From positions 124,001 to 188,000 of the forward strand of contig NZ_CP096019.1 of assembly GCF_023115355.1 (NCBI RefSeq): a stretch of DNA of 64,000 nt, in the 5' to 3' direction. A program made the translations under genes and the position numbers. The DNA is from Halocatena salina (GTDB lineage: Archaea; Halobacteriota; Halobacteria; Halobacteriales; Haloarculaceae). The stretch's first letter is position 1; each line of letters opens with the position of its first letter. Shown here in pieces: positions 45,254-53,129 of the stretch. Below the pieces are notes generated by a model that worked only from the letters and a program-made list of their open reading frames with translations, had not been told where the DNA came from and searched no databases.

Positions 45254-45483
45254 CGTTCCACCTCTACACCAACGATCCCGTTTTTCATAAACGCTTGCGC
45301 ATCACCGGTTGGAAGGTCGATATCGTACTGTTTGTCCGCAACGGCGAACATTGCTGTTCCGTCGACGACGTCGATCGAGGCGTCGGTACCAGCACCGACG
45401 TCCATTACGAACACGATCGCATCGTCGTACTCGTATGTGGAAACGGGTGCTCCCTTGTTCGTGAACCGCTGTTGGTCGTTCAT
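45250..45483 (-). CDS. small Hsp20/CS-like protein (DUF7127-like), cdc48 partner
   Basis: The 77-residue protein is all-beta in pattern: [12 protein letters not shown], then [15 protein letters not shown], ending [11 protein letters not shown], like a minimal alpha-crystallin/CS domain. It overlaps the cdc48 start by four bases. It may present substrates to the ATPase or regulate it; that is inferred from coupling and fold. A TATA box and a palindrome directly precede its start. Confidence 0.8.
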   Translation of the reverse strand: MNDQQRFTNKGAPVSTYEYDDAIVFVMDVGAGTDASIDVVDGTAMFAVADKQYDIDLPTGDAQAFMKNGIVGVEVER

Positions 45484-45484
45484 G

Positions 45485-45499
45485 CTAACTCTAAGTTAG
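45485..45499. promoter_or_regulatory. palindrome between TATA box and start of the DUF7127-cdc48 operon
   Basis: CTAACT-CTA-AGTTAG is a perfect 6-base inverted repeat, two bases before the start codon on the - strand. The TATA-like TTTATATAG lies at about 45509-45517, so the palindrome covers the expected transcription start, where a repressor would block initiation. Confidence 0.5.
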
Positions 45500-45657
45500 T
45501 CATAGCACTATATAAATCTTCTGCCGAAAGACGCAATACGGTATCGTCAATCCGAACATCGATAGAAATGCGGTTCGGATCTTCGGACGCATCGAGAGCG
45601 AAAAGTGGGTTACATCTAGAGGGGCGGTGTTTATGGAACTGTCGGCGTAGTTTCGGT

Positions 45658-46428
45658 ATGCAGACCGTTCGTCACGACGGACGTGAGACGGCGTTTCGAC
45701 GGACAGATCTCGGACAAGGAAAGCCAGTGGTGTACGTTCATGGCAGCGGTGGCACTCACAAGGTGTGGGTTAAGCAGTACGGGTCCCACACGATCGACCG
45801 TCCGGCTGTGGCTCTCGATCTGAGCGGCCACGGGAAAAGCGAGGACACCGACACCGAACCGGGACTTGAAACGATCACGGCGTACGCGGATGACGTGTGC
45901 GCCGTCGTCCGTGCGGTCGATGGCGGTGTGGTTGTCGGTAATTCCCTCGGTGGCGCTGTCGGGTTGTGGCTCGCTCTCGAAGAGGACGTTGCCATCGATG
46001 GACTCGTTCTGTGCGGAACGGGCGCGAAACTGGGTGTGAACGATGGGCTTCTCGAATTGCTCGCGTCGGATCTCGATGGATCGACGGAACTGCTCCACGG
46101 AACAGATATGCTGTTTCACGACGCCGACGGGGACATCGAGAGCGTTTCCAAAGAAGCAATGCGTGCTGTGGGGTTAGACGTACTTCGGCGGGATTTCCTG
46201 AGCTGTGATGCCTTCGATGTGCGGGATCGGTTGGGAGAGATTTCGATACCTTGTCTCGCTATCACAGGCGAACACGATCGGCTCACTCCCGTGCGGTTCC
46301 ACGAATATCTCGCGGAGAATATCCCGAACTGTCAACAAGTGACGGTTCCGGACGCAGCACACCTCTCGATGCTCGAACAGCCTGAACGATGGAACGACAC
46401 CGTTCGATCGTTCGTCTCAACAGTGTAA
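45658..46428 (+). CDS. alpha/beta-hydrolase fold enzyme
   Basis: The 256-residue protein is a typical soluble hydrolase: oxyanion segment VYVHGSGGTHKVW (about 23-35), nucleophile serine in VVGNSLGGA (about 93-101), acid in TGEHDRLTP (about 202-210) and base histidine in DAAHLSM (about 231-237). The substrate is unknown: an ester, lactone or haloalkane. ATG 45658 starts MQTVRHDGRET. It is convergent with panB, with four bases between stops. Confidence 0.92.
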   Translation: MQTVRHDGRETAFRRTDLGQGKPVVYVHGSGGTHKVWVKQYGSHTIDRPAVALDLSGHGKSEDTDTEPGLETITAYADDVCAVVRAVDGGVVVGNSLGGAVGLWLALEEDVAIDGLVLCGTGAKLGVNDGLLELLASDLDGSTELLHGTDMLFHDADGDIESVSKEAMRAVGLDVLRRDFLSCDAFDVRDRLGEISIPCLAITGEHDRLTPVRFHEYLAENIPNCQQVTVPDAAHLSMLEQPERWNDTVRSFVSTV

Positions 46429-46432
46429 TATC

Positions 46433-47245
46433 TCAATACAGCTCGTCCAAGGCGTCTTCGACGTGGCTGTGTTCCTCGGCTGGGAAGGTTCCGGATTCGA
46501 CCGCCTCAACGTATCCGTCGAGTGCGTGCTGTAGTTCCTCTCGGACGTTCCCGAACGCCGTCGCAAACGGGGGTGGACTCTCGCTGAGTCCGACCGCATC
46601 GTGGAACACGAGCACCTGTCCGTCACAATCGGGTCCGGCTCCGATGCCGATCGTCGGGATGTCGAGTTCGTCAGTGACGTGGGCCGCGAGATTCGCGGGC
46701 ACGTGTTCGAGAACGAGCGAGAACGCACCGGCGTCTTCGTGTGCATGGGCGAGATCGAGGATCTCCTCAGCCGCTTTTTCAGTGGTGCCTTGTCTGGTGT
46801 AGCCGCCGAGTTCGTTCACCCGTTGGGGCGTCAACCCGAGGTGGGCCATGACTGGAATGCCGAGTTGAACGAGGCGTTCGGTCAGATCGACTGTGTGGGG
46901 TCCCGATTCGAGTTTGACTGCACCGGCACCGGCCTCTTTGAGCATCCGGCCACAGTTGCGCACGCTCTCGGCCTGTTCGACCCCAAAGGACAGAAACGGC
47001 ATGTCGGCAACGACGAGCGCCTCCTCGGTGGCACGAGCGACTGCTTCCGTATGACTCGCCATCTCATCGACGGTCACAGGTAACGTCGATTCGTACCCGA
47101 GCGCAGCGTTGCCCATGCTGTCACCAACGAGGATGATGTCGATCCCAGCCTCCTCGACGAGACGTGCTGTCGGGGCGTCGTAGGCTGTGAGCATCGTTAC
47201 CGACTCGGATCCTGCCATCGAACGGATCGCTGTCACTGACGGCAT
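46433..47245 (-). CDS. panB: 3-methyl-2-oxobutanoate hydroxymethyltransferase
   Basis: The 270-residue TIM-barrel enzyme makes ketopantoate from ketoisovalerate for archaeal CoA synthesis. Markers are MLTAYDAPTARLVEEAG, the metal motif LVGDSMGN, VVADMPFLSFG, AVKLESG, VMAHLGLTPQ and IGIGAGPDCDGQVLVFHD. Length and motifs are standard. Other pan genes are not in the window. Confidence 0.97.
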   Translation of the reverse strand: MPSVTAIRSMAGSESVTMLTAYDAPTARLVEEAGIDIILVGDSMGNAALGYESTLPVTVDEMASHTEAVARATEEALVVADMPFLSFGVEQAESVRNCGRMLKEAGAGAVKLESGPHTVDLTERLVQLGIPVMAHLGLTPQRVNELGGYTRQGTTEKAAEEILDLAHAHEDAGAFSLVLEHVPANLAAHVTDELDIPTIGIGAGPDCDGQVLVFHDAVGLSESPPPFATAFGNVREELQHALDGYVEAVESGTFPAEEHSHVEDALDELY

Positions 47246-47305
47246 AACCGATAGTGACTACCGCGTCAGGTAAACGTGTTCGATTCGCGCTTTTGCGATC
47301 ACGCA

Positions 47306-48016
47306 TCACTCGTTTCTCTTCCATTCGCCGTACTCCCGATCCTCGAATTCGCCTTTGGCCTGTCGATCTCGTGGCCACACCGTGATCAGGACGACGGCGA
47401 CGTAGTAGAGTGCGACGACGACACCGATCACGGTCCCAGGAACAGTTCCGACGGCGGCCGTCGATTCCCACGAATCAGTCGAGAGCGCCGTAACTTTGAA
47501 CAACCATGACGCGATCAGCAGCGTGATGAGGGGGAGATACACCCGACGGAGCCGGCGAGCAAGCGCCTCGGCGAACGGGACTTTCGTCGTCGGGTGGCGG
47601 TAGTCGTTGCTGAGGTCACGCCGCCACGTCCGGTGTTCGACTCCTAGAGAGGGATCGAGCGCGTTCGCAAAGAGGTTCTGCTGGAGCATACGCGCACGGG
47701 CGCGAAACACGTCGTAATCCTGGTACCGGCGCGCTTCGACTCCCAAGAAGACAGTGATGACTACGATGCCAGCTAGGATGATCTCGTCTCTGCCTTGCGC
47801 CGAGAACGCATAGACGATGATCGCCGCGAGGATCGTAACCACCCAGTTGATCGTTTCATCGAGACGCTGCCGCCACGTTGTGACGCGGTCCATTTCCCCC
47901 CGGTAAAGATGCGCGGCAACCGAGCCGAGACCGACGCTCTGATCCACCATTTCGCGGCCGATTTCGCGCTCCTCGGGGGATTCCGGATCGAAGTCTCGCC
48001 CCTCGTCGGTGGTCAT
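47306..48016 (-). CDS. DUF2270 membrane protein
   Basis: The 236-residue protein has an acidic N-terminus, the DUF2270 signature region (AAHLYRGEMDRVTTWRQRLD, about 34-53) and hydrophobic pairs at about 57-95 and 165-215. YQDYDVFRARARMLQQN lies between them. Function is unknown; it is widely conserved in haloarchaea. Confidence 0.85.
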   Translation of the reverse strand: MTTDEGRDFDPESPEEREIGREMVDQSVGLGSVAAHLYRGEMDRVTTWRQRLDETINWVVTILAAIIVYAFSAQGRDEIILAGIVVITVFLGVEARRYQDYDVFRARARMLQQNLFANALDPSLGVEHRTWRRDLSNDYRHPTTKVPFAEALARRLRRVYLPLITLLIASWLFKVTALSTDSWESTAAVGTVPGTVIGVVVALYYVAVVLITVWPRDRQAKGEFEDREYGEWKRNE

Positions 48017-48124
48017 ACGATCAGTTGGGTCGCTGTGCGCTTAACGTCGGTGTCCACGACGGAACGAGTAGGTTTATTCGCCGTCACGTCGCATGTACGT
48101 CCATCTAGATCCAAGAAGAGCACT

Positions 48125-48367
48125 ATGCCCGAGCACATCGAGACGACGACACCGGAGGGGGTAGATTACGGCTGGGTGATGCAAGTCACGTTCGTGGTAA
48201 CGATCCTCCTTGGCGCGCCCGCGATTGCAGTGCTGTCTCTGAACGTCGGGCCACTCCCCACGTGGACCGACCGTGCAGCGTTCGCCCTTCGGGTCGGTTC
48301 GGTCGTGTGGATCGTCACTGCGATTTCCGTCTTTCTGTACGCTCGCCAAACGCAAGGGCAAACGTAG
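48125..48367 (+). CDS. 80-residue two-helix membrane protein, DUF5822-like
   Basis: It begins MPEHIETTTPEGVDYGWVMQ and has two hydrophobic helices (about 18-38 and 55-74). The TPEGVDYGWVMQ start is a conserved haloarchaeal motif I associate with DUF5822. Function is unknown. It is convergent with the HAD gene, with four bases between stops. Confidence 0.8.
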   Translation: MPEHIETTTPEGVDYGWVMQVTFVVTILLGAPAIAVLSLNVGPLPTWTDRAAFALRVGSVVWIVTAISVFLYARQTQGQT

Positions 48368-48371
48368 CGTC

Positions 48372-48887
48372 TCAGACGTATCTGTACGCCGTCCCGGCTC
48401 GGTCTGCGGTCAGTTCGTCCCGTCGTGAATCACCGACGAACAGCGTTTTTTCTGGGGTTTTGTCGAGCCCTCGAACGGCAGCGAGCAGCGGCTCTGGATC
48501 CGGTTTCCGCGTTACGACTGTGTCCCGTCCGATCACGGTCTCGATATGGGTGGCGATGTCGTGGTGCTCAAGCGCGAGCCGACACGCCCGCTCACAGTTG
48601 AGCGAACAGACCGCGACGGGAACCGACCGGGGGAGTTCCGCGGCGGTTGGGAGCCGTGTCGAGCGCTCTGCACCGCGACACTCGTGTTCGCTGATGGTGC
48701 GTTCGATGCTGTCGCGTGCGTCGATGTCGTCCGCGAGATCCAACATCTCCCACAGATCCGTTCCGTCGGTGTCGACACCTTCCGCTTCGAGGAGTTCGGC
48801 ACCTTCCTGTGCGACGGCGTCCCAGTCGACCGCGAGATCGACGAGCGTCCCATCGAGATCGTAGACGATCGCGTCGTACTCGGTCAC
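48372..48887 (-). CDS. HAD-family phosphatase
   Basis: The 171-residue hydrolase has motif I YDLDGTLVD (nucleophile D10, acid D12), motif II in AVCSLN (about 93-98), a motif III lysine in TRKPDPEP (about 127-134) and motif IV GDSRRDE (about 152-158). A short helical cap lies between. It is similar to phosphoglycolate or nucleotide phosphatases. The substrate is unknown. Confidence 0.88.
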   Translation of the reverse strand: MTEYDAIVYDLDGTLVDLAVDWDAVAQEGAELLEAEGVDTDGTDLWEMLDLADDIDARDSIERTISEHECRGAERSTRLPTAAELPRSVPVAVCSLNCERACRLALEHHDIATHIETVIGRDTVVTRKPDPEPLLAAVRGLDKTPEKTLFVGDSRRDELTADRAGTAYRYV

Positions 48888-48928
48888 ATCATCGCTCGGT
48901 GCTCACCGGTAGTAGGTTTCCCGGTCAC

Positions 48929-48950
48929 CCACCTTTTTTCCGCTCGGGTG
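48929..48950 (+). repeat. 22-base inverted repeat, left copy
   Basis: CCACCTTTTTTCCGCTCGGGTG pairs with 49787-49808 in opposite orientation, 21 of 22 bases matching. Related GC-rich and A-run sequences continue inward on both sides. The T-run also makes it a plausible terminator for genes arriving from the left. Confidence 0.8.
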
Positions 48951-48984
48951 GCCGTGGGCCACCACTCGCGCAAAAAATCTGCAT

Positions 48985-49005
48985 TGCAAGAGCTTCGCTC
49001 TTGCA
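48985..49005. terminator. perfect hairpin (9-base stem, TTC loop)
   Basis: TGCAAGAGC-TTC-GCTCTTGCA is a perfect stem-loop just after an A-run (48972-48977), which reads as a T-run on the - strand. It is one of two adjacent hairpins with the same TTC loop. Confidence 0.55.
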
Positions 49006-49011
49006 GGCTCC

Positions 49012-49032
49012 CAGATGGACTTCGTCCATCTG
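49012..49032. terminator. perfect hairpin (9-base stem, TTC loop)
   Basis: CAGATGGAC-TTC-GTCCATCTG is the second perfect stem-loop, six bases after the first and followed by AAAAAAA at 49041-49047. A palindromic GC-rich stretch (GCTCGCTGCGCTCCGCTTCG region, 49050-49076) comes next. Together they may end transcription of the gene at 49153-49704. Confidence 0.55.
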
Positions 49033-49152
49033 AGAGGACTAAAAAAAGCCGCTCGCTGCGCTCCGCTTCGCTCGCGGTGACTACACCTGCGTCTCCCACC
49101 ACCGCACCGCGACCGCTTCCGCCCCGCGACCGCCTCGCCGACTTTGTTATTC

Positions 49153-49704
49153 TCAGTCGTCGGCGTGGACGACGGGCGGCTCGCTAACGACGCGTGCGAC
49201 TTCGGGATAGTGTTGGCGCAAGCCATCGAGATCCCCATGCTGGCGATAGTGGCAGTACTCCGCCAGCGTCGTGACCAACGCTGCTGGGGCACTCGTCGCC
49301 TCGGGCTGTTCAGTCACCTCGGCTGGCTCTCGATCGTCTTCCGGCGTGTACACCGACTGGGCGACGGTCCCATCACGTTGTTCGTGATAGCGCACCCGGC
49401 CGCCGTTCTCGAACCAACCCGTGACGACCAGCTCTTTTGCCGCCTCATAGCGCGTGACGTTCGCAATGCCGGGCAAATCGTCGTAGTTCGTCTGTGATCG
49501 GCCAAGCCCAGCCATCGCTAGAATCTCCTCGATCTGCGTGGCGTGGGCACAGCCCGTACTCCGACAGGGTCGACACCACGTTCCTGTGCCCACATCCACG
49601 ACGTGATACAGTTCGGCCTTCGAAATTTTCCCTCGATCCTCAACCATCGAGAGGTTCACCGACTCGCCCAGCCGGTCCCAGAACTGAAACACCGGCAGCG
49701 TCAT
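49153..49704 (-). CDS. hypothetical protein with a Cys cluster, inside the inverted-repeat cassette
   Basis: The 183-residue protein begins MTLPVFQFWDRLGESVNLSM. It has a cysteine cluster TGTWCRPCRSTGCAH (about 41-55) that could bind zinc, a TRYEAAKELVVTGWFE helix-turn segment (about 85-100) that resembles a winged-helix piece, then an acidic, alanine-rich linker and a tyrosine/histidine-rich end. I do not recognise the family. It lies alone between long GC-rich, hairpin-rich borders unlike the rest of the window, which suggests arrival by transfer. A DNA- or RNA-binding role is a guess. Confidence 0.6.
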   Translation of the reverse strand: MTLPVFQFWDRLGESVNLSMVEDRGKISKAELYHVVDVGTGTWCRPCRSTGCAHATQIEEILAMAGLGRSQTNYDDLPGIANVTRYEAAKELVVTGWFENGGRVRYHEQRDGTVAQSVYTPEDDREPAEVTEQPEATSAPAALVTTLAEYCHYRQHGDLDGLRQHYPEVARVVSEPPVVHADD

Positions 49705-49786
49705 CTTCCCCTCACGAACGCAGTTCCCGCGAGCGAAGCGAGCGGCTTTTTTCGCCCACGTTTTTTGCGTGAGGGTGCGCTCCGCG

Positions 49787-49808
49787 CACCCGAACGGAAA
49801 AAAGGTGG
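49787..49808 (-). repeat. 22-base inverted repeat, right copy
   Basis: This is the inverted partner of 48929-48950. Just inside it are a perfect hairpin GGGTGCGC-TCC-GCGCACCC (49773-49791, sharing its last bases with the repeat), A/T runs and the AAAAAAGCCGCTCGCT motif also seen inside the left copy. Confidence 0.8.
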
Positions 49809-49812
49809 AGGG

Positions 49813-49959
49813 TCATCGCCACCACCGTCCCAACGGACAGCCGATCCGATGATCGAGCCGTGTCTTGACTGGCCGCCCACAGTTCCGGCAGCGTGTGCGC
49901 TGTTTGGTTTTCTGATACGATTCGACACCGTTACATGTCTCTGCTTCGTTCCCAATCAT
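49813..49959 (-). CDS. 48-residue zinc-finger micro-protein
   Basis: The short frame begins MIGNEAETCNGVESYQKTKQ and continues RTRCRNCGRPVKTRL, ending GCPLGRWWR. The four cysteines (9, 23, 26, 40) could bind one zinc. It is basic, unlike most of the local proteome, so nucleic-acid contact is plausible. Its stop lies four bases from the right inverted repeat. The ATG at 49959 is preferred to the longer open frame from 50085, which adds low-quality sequence. Confidence 0.5.
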   Translation of the reverse strand: MIGNEAETCNGVESYQKTKQRTRCRNCGRPVKTRLDHRIGCPLGRWWR

Positions 49960-50282
49960 GGGTTTTCGTTTGCGGCTGAGAACCCCAGCGTCGGGTGCCT
50001 TGAACACCCGGCGCGTTTCAATGAACGCGCATGCGTTGCCGCCATGCTGGCGTTCTCGTTTATCGTTCCTTACCCCTTCACACATAAAAGTACTGACGCA
50101 ATGAGTAATGTTATGTCACACTAACAACTCGTTCGCCAGTTCGTGCGACTCGGAGCGGACCGAACTGTGGCAGCTATGGAACGGTTGACGATACATGACG
50201 ATAGAAAATAATTTCTTTTAGAATTATACTCCATCACATCAAAGTGATAAGGTACAAATGCCGATACGCGGCTAACCGGGGT
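49960..50282. other. intergenic region with small stem-loops, no further gene seen
   Basis: Two imperfect stem-loops lie at about 49999-50030 (GGGTG-CCTTGAA-CACCC and GCGCGTT-TCAATG-AACGCGC) in the leader of the zinc-finger gene. An AT-rich stretch at 50200-50260 should hold the Nudix gene promoter, with ATCAC/GTGAT arms at 50233-50248. No other coding frame is supported. Confidence 0.55.
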
Positions 50283-50759
50283 ATGGAGACGACCCGTCAT
50301 TTCACAGCGACCGTCTACATCGTCAACGACGGCGCGACCGCGTTGCATAACCATCAGGAAGTCGGCAAACGCATTCCGCCCGGCGGTCACGTTGATCGGG
50401 ATGAGCTTCCTCACGAAGCAGGTCTCAGGGAGGTGCGCGAAGAGACGGGACTCGATCCGACGCTACTCGACGACACACAGCTGGTCGATACGCCAGATGG
50501 TCGAGTGCTCCCGCGCCCTCGTCATCAAATGCTCTACGACATAAACGTTCACGATGGGGACGTTGGGCACCAACACATCGATCACATCTACTACACGACG
50601 GTTCCAAGCCGCGACATCGCTCCCAGACCCGATGAAGTGAGCGCAGACGCGTGGGACTGGTACACGGTGGATGAACTGCGGGACAGCGACCTTTCACCGA
50701 ACGTCGTTCAGTTCGGTAGCGAAGCGATACGGATGGCAGAAAAATCACTCACCGAGTAG
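50283..50759 (+). CDS. Nudix hydrolase
   Basis: The 158-residue protein has a full Nudix box: GGHVDRDE, then LPHEAGLREVREETGL (about 38-61, GX5EX7REUXEEXGU), with a preceding KRIPPGG. It hydrolyses nucleoside diphosphates linked to another group; the substrate is unknown. ATG 50283 starts METTRHFTATVYIVND. Its last 15 bases overlap the convergent acyl-CoA dehydrogenase gene. Confidence 0.93.
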   Translation: METTRHFTATVYIVNDGATALHNHQEVGKRIPPGGHVDRDELPHEAGLREVREETGLDPTLLDDTQLVDTPDGRVLPRPRHQMLYDINVHDGDVGHQHIDHIYYTTVPSRDIAPRPDEVSADAWDWYTVDELRDSDLSPNVVQFGSEAIRMAEKSLTE

Positions 50760-51881
50760 CCCACGAGCGATGACCGTCTTTTGGATCTGGGTGGTGCCCT
50801 CGTAGATGGTGGTGATCTTCGCATCACGGTACAGTCGTTCGACGGGGAAATCAGTCGTGTAGCCGTACCCGCCGTGGAGTTGGACGGCGTCGTTGGTCAC
50901 GTCCATCGCGTTCTCGCTGGCGACGTATTTCGCCGTGCTCGCCGCCATTGGAGCGTCGGGTGCGTCCGCATGGCGTTTGCGGGCCGCCTCCCGAGCCAAC
51001 AGCCGCCCGGCTTCGGTTTTCGCGTGCATCTCCGCGAGCGTGTGACGAACCGCCTGAATCTCGCTGATCGGCCCACCGAACTGTTCGCGTTCGGTGACGT
51101 AGTCGAGCGTCACGTCGAGCGCTGACTGGGCGAGTCCCACCGCTTGGGAGGCAATAGCGATCCGACCGCCGGTGAGGATCGACAGCGCCGCGCTCAACCC
51201 TTCCCCCTCGGGTGTGAGCCGGTTCTCGGCGGGAATTCGAACGTCGTCGAACGTGAGCGGCGTGGTGTCGCTCGCCCGCAGTCCGAGTTTGTCCTCTTTG
51301 GGCCCGATCGAAAGTCCCTCGGCGTCTTTCGGGACGACGAACTGGGTGATCTCCTCGGGGCCCGTTTTGGCGAACAGCACGATCACGTCAGCACGTTTTC
51401 CGTTGGTGATCCACTGCTTGTCACCGTTGATGACGTAGCTATCGCCTGCGTGCCCGCTGGCGCGTTCAGCGGTCGTCTGCATCTGAGCCGGATTCGACCC
51501 TGCGCCCGTCTCCGACAGCGCGAACGCCCCCACAGGCCGGCCTTCGGCCATATCGGGCAGCCAGCGCTCTTTCTGCTCGTCGGACCCAAACGACGCGATA
51601 CAGGAGGTCGCCAGACAGTGCACCGAGAAGGCGGTCGCCACCGCTAACATGCCGTACGCGAGCTGTTCGTTGACGAGACTGTAGGTGACCGGATCGGCGT
51701 CGATACCACCGTACTCTTCGGGCACCGTCATCCCCATCAGATCCAGTTCAGCAAGCCCGTCCCACACCGATTCGGGAAACGCTTCGTTTTCGTCGGCCTC
51801 GCGTGCGAGCGGTTGGATCTCCTCGACGGCGAACTCGTGGACCAGGTCGCGGATCGCCTCTTGCTCGGTCGTCAGCTCCAT
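50745..51881 (-). CDS. acyl-CoA dehydrogenase
   Basis: The 378-residue flavoprotein oxidises an acyl-CoA to the enoyl-CoA. Visible motifs are ALSETGAGSNP (FAD and substrate contact, about 122-132), WITNG, the helical C-terminal domain, and catalytic glutamate E361 in IYEGTTQIQ. Length is standard. Chain-length or branched-chain preference cannot be judged. It is convergent with the Nudix gene. Confidence 0.95.
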   Translation of the reverse strand: MELTTEQEAIRDLVHEFAVEEIQPLAREADENEAFPESVWDGLAELDLMGMTVPEEYGGIDADPVTYSLVNEQLAYGMLAVATAFSVHCLATSCIASFGSDEQKERWLPDMAEGRPVGAFALSETGAGSNPAQMQTTAERASGHAGDSYVINGDKQWITNGKRADVIVLFAKTGPEEITQFVVPKDAEGLSIGPKEDKLGLRASDTTPLTFDDVRIPAENRLTPEGEGLSAALSILTGGRIAIASQAVGLAQSALDVTLDYVTEREQFGGPISEIQAVRHTLAEMHAKTEAGRLLAREAARKRHADAPDAPMAASTAKYVASENAMDVTNDAVQLHGGYGYTTDFPVERLYRDAKITTIYEGTTQIQKTVIARGLLGE

Positions 51882-51989
51882 ATCCGCCCGTCGTGGTGCT
51901 GGCGCAAAAATTACCCGTTCGTGTGGCGGCCGTACGCAGTCTCACACCGTTGGGAGGCCGTCGATATCCGTCTCAGCGGACGATCACAC

Positions 51990-52970
51990 TTAGAACACAA
52001 GCACTCCGAGGAGGGCTCCGCTGAAAAAAAGCGCCAGTACGAACGTGAAGCCGGTTCGCTTGACCCGTCGTCCATAGTCGTCGAGATCGTCATCCCCAGT
52101 GAGTATCGTAACGAGTCGTGTAGGGTGTTTGAACGGACTCGGTGGACGTGGTTCCGGTATTCGCTCACGGAGACGTCGGTACTCGGTGAACGACCAGACA
52201 GTATAGAGCAACAACGATGCGATCAGGAGGAGGATCGCAATGAACGCCGTCACGAATAGCAACCCAATCGGATCTGATAGTTCAACCATCATCGGTGCTG
52301 TGGACGTACCAGCCGACCCCGACGAGAGCGCGAGAAGCACCGCTCCGACTAGTGACACTGGCAGGACGATCAGTGCCGCCACGATCAATCTTTTACTGAT
52401 CCAGTTGACTGTATCACGGTCGATACCGAACAGCGTTTGATACCGTGTCGGTTCGTATTCGCTTTCTGATCGCAGCGTTGTCCCCTGCCCGGGATCTTGC
52501 GCACCGACAGCATCAAGCGTTATCCAGAGCATCCAAAACCCACCAAGCAGCATAAATATGAGTGGCGACTGGGTCGTTTGTTGCTTCAAGAACGCCTCGC
52601 TAGGGGCGGCAGGATCGACGTACGCAGTGACGGTTGCGCCTGAGTCGTAGGGCTCGATTACGGACTGTGCCTTCGACTCCGTCTCATAGAGGCGGCCGAG
52701 ATAGCCGGGAAACAACTTGTCACTCCTGTACTCGGTTCCCTGATAGCGGTAGCGATACTCGACACGAACCTCGTATTCGGTGCCACCGCCTCCTGACGGT
52801 GAGACGGAGGATTCAACGACAGTCGCCTCGACGGACACGGCGTCATCAATCGCCGCCGACTGCTGGGCGTAATCGTACCCGCCGAACGTGAAGACAGCGA
52901 GTGCAATGAGCACTATCACGACGGTCGAACGGCTGACCGCCACAGGTATTCCTCTTACTGAGAACTCCAT
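51990..52970 (-). CDS. DUF3592 membrane protein
   Basis: The 326-residue protein has an N-terminal helix (about 12-30) and an extracytoplasmic beta domain typical of DUF3592 (VEATVVESSVSPSGGGGTEY and VEYRYRYQGTEYRSD; YDSGATVTAYVDPAAPSEAF). Three or four more helices follow, plus a short basic/proline-rich cytosolic loop. Function is unknown. ATG 52970 (MEFSVRGIPVAV) is chosen over 53021. Confidence 0.8.
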   Translation of the reverse strand: MEFSVRGIPVAVSRSTVVIVLIALAVFTFGGYDYAQQSAAIDDAVSVEATVVESSVSPSGGGGTEYEVRVEYRYRYQGTEYRSDKLFPGYLGRLYETESKAQSVIEPYDSGATVTAYVDPAAPSEAFLKQQTTQSPLIFMLLGGFWMLWITLDAVGAQDPGQGTTLRSESEYEPTRYQTLFGIDRDTVNWISKRLIVAALIVLPVSLVGAVLLALSSGSAGTSTAPMMVELSDPIGLLFVTAFIAILLLIASLLLYTVWSFTEYRRLRERIPEPRPPSPFKHPTRLVTILTGDDDLDDYGRRVKRTGFTFVLALFFSGALLGVLVF

Positions 52971-53129
52971 CTGTATAATATGTACTATGATAGAAAAGAA
53001 TAAATCGCTAGGATCGACCACGCTTGTGGAGGTAGATACAATCTGATTGTCAGTTCACAATCTCGCCCTGCTATCGGCTGAATCCGTACTTTGCTGCGGA
53101 TTTCACTACGGCCCCATTCTTTTTCGTGT

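Noticed and set aside
49999-50030. Possible CRISPR-like short stem-loops with TTTCAATGAA
   Set aside because: Only one copy of each, with no spacing pattern and no cas genes.
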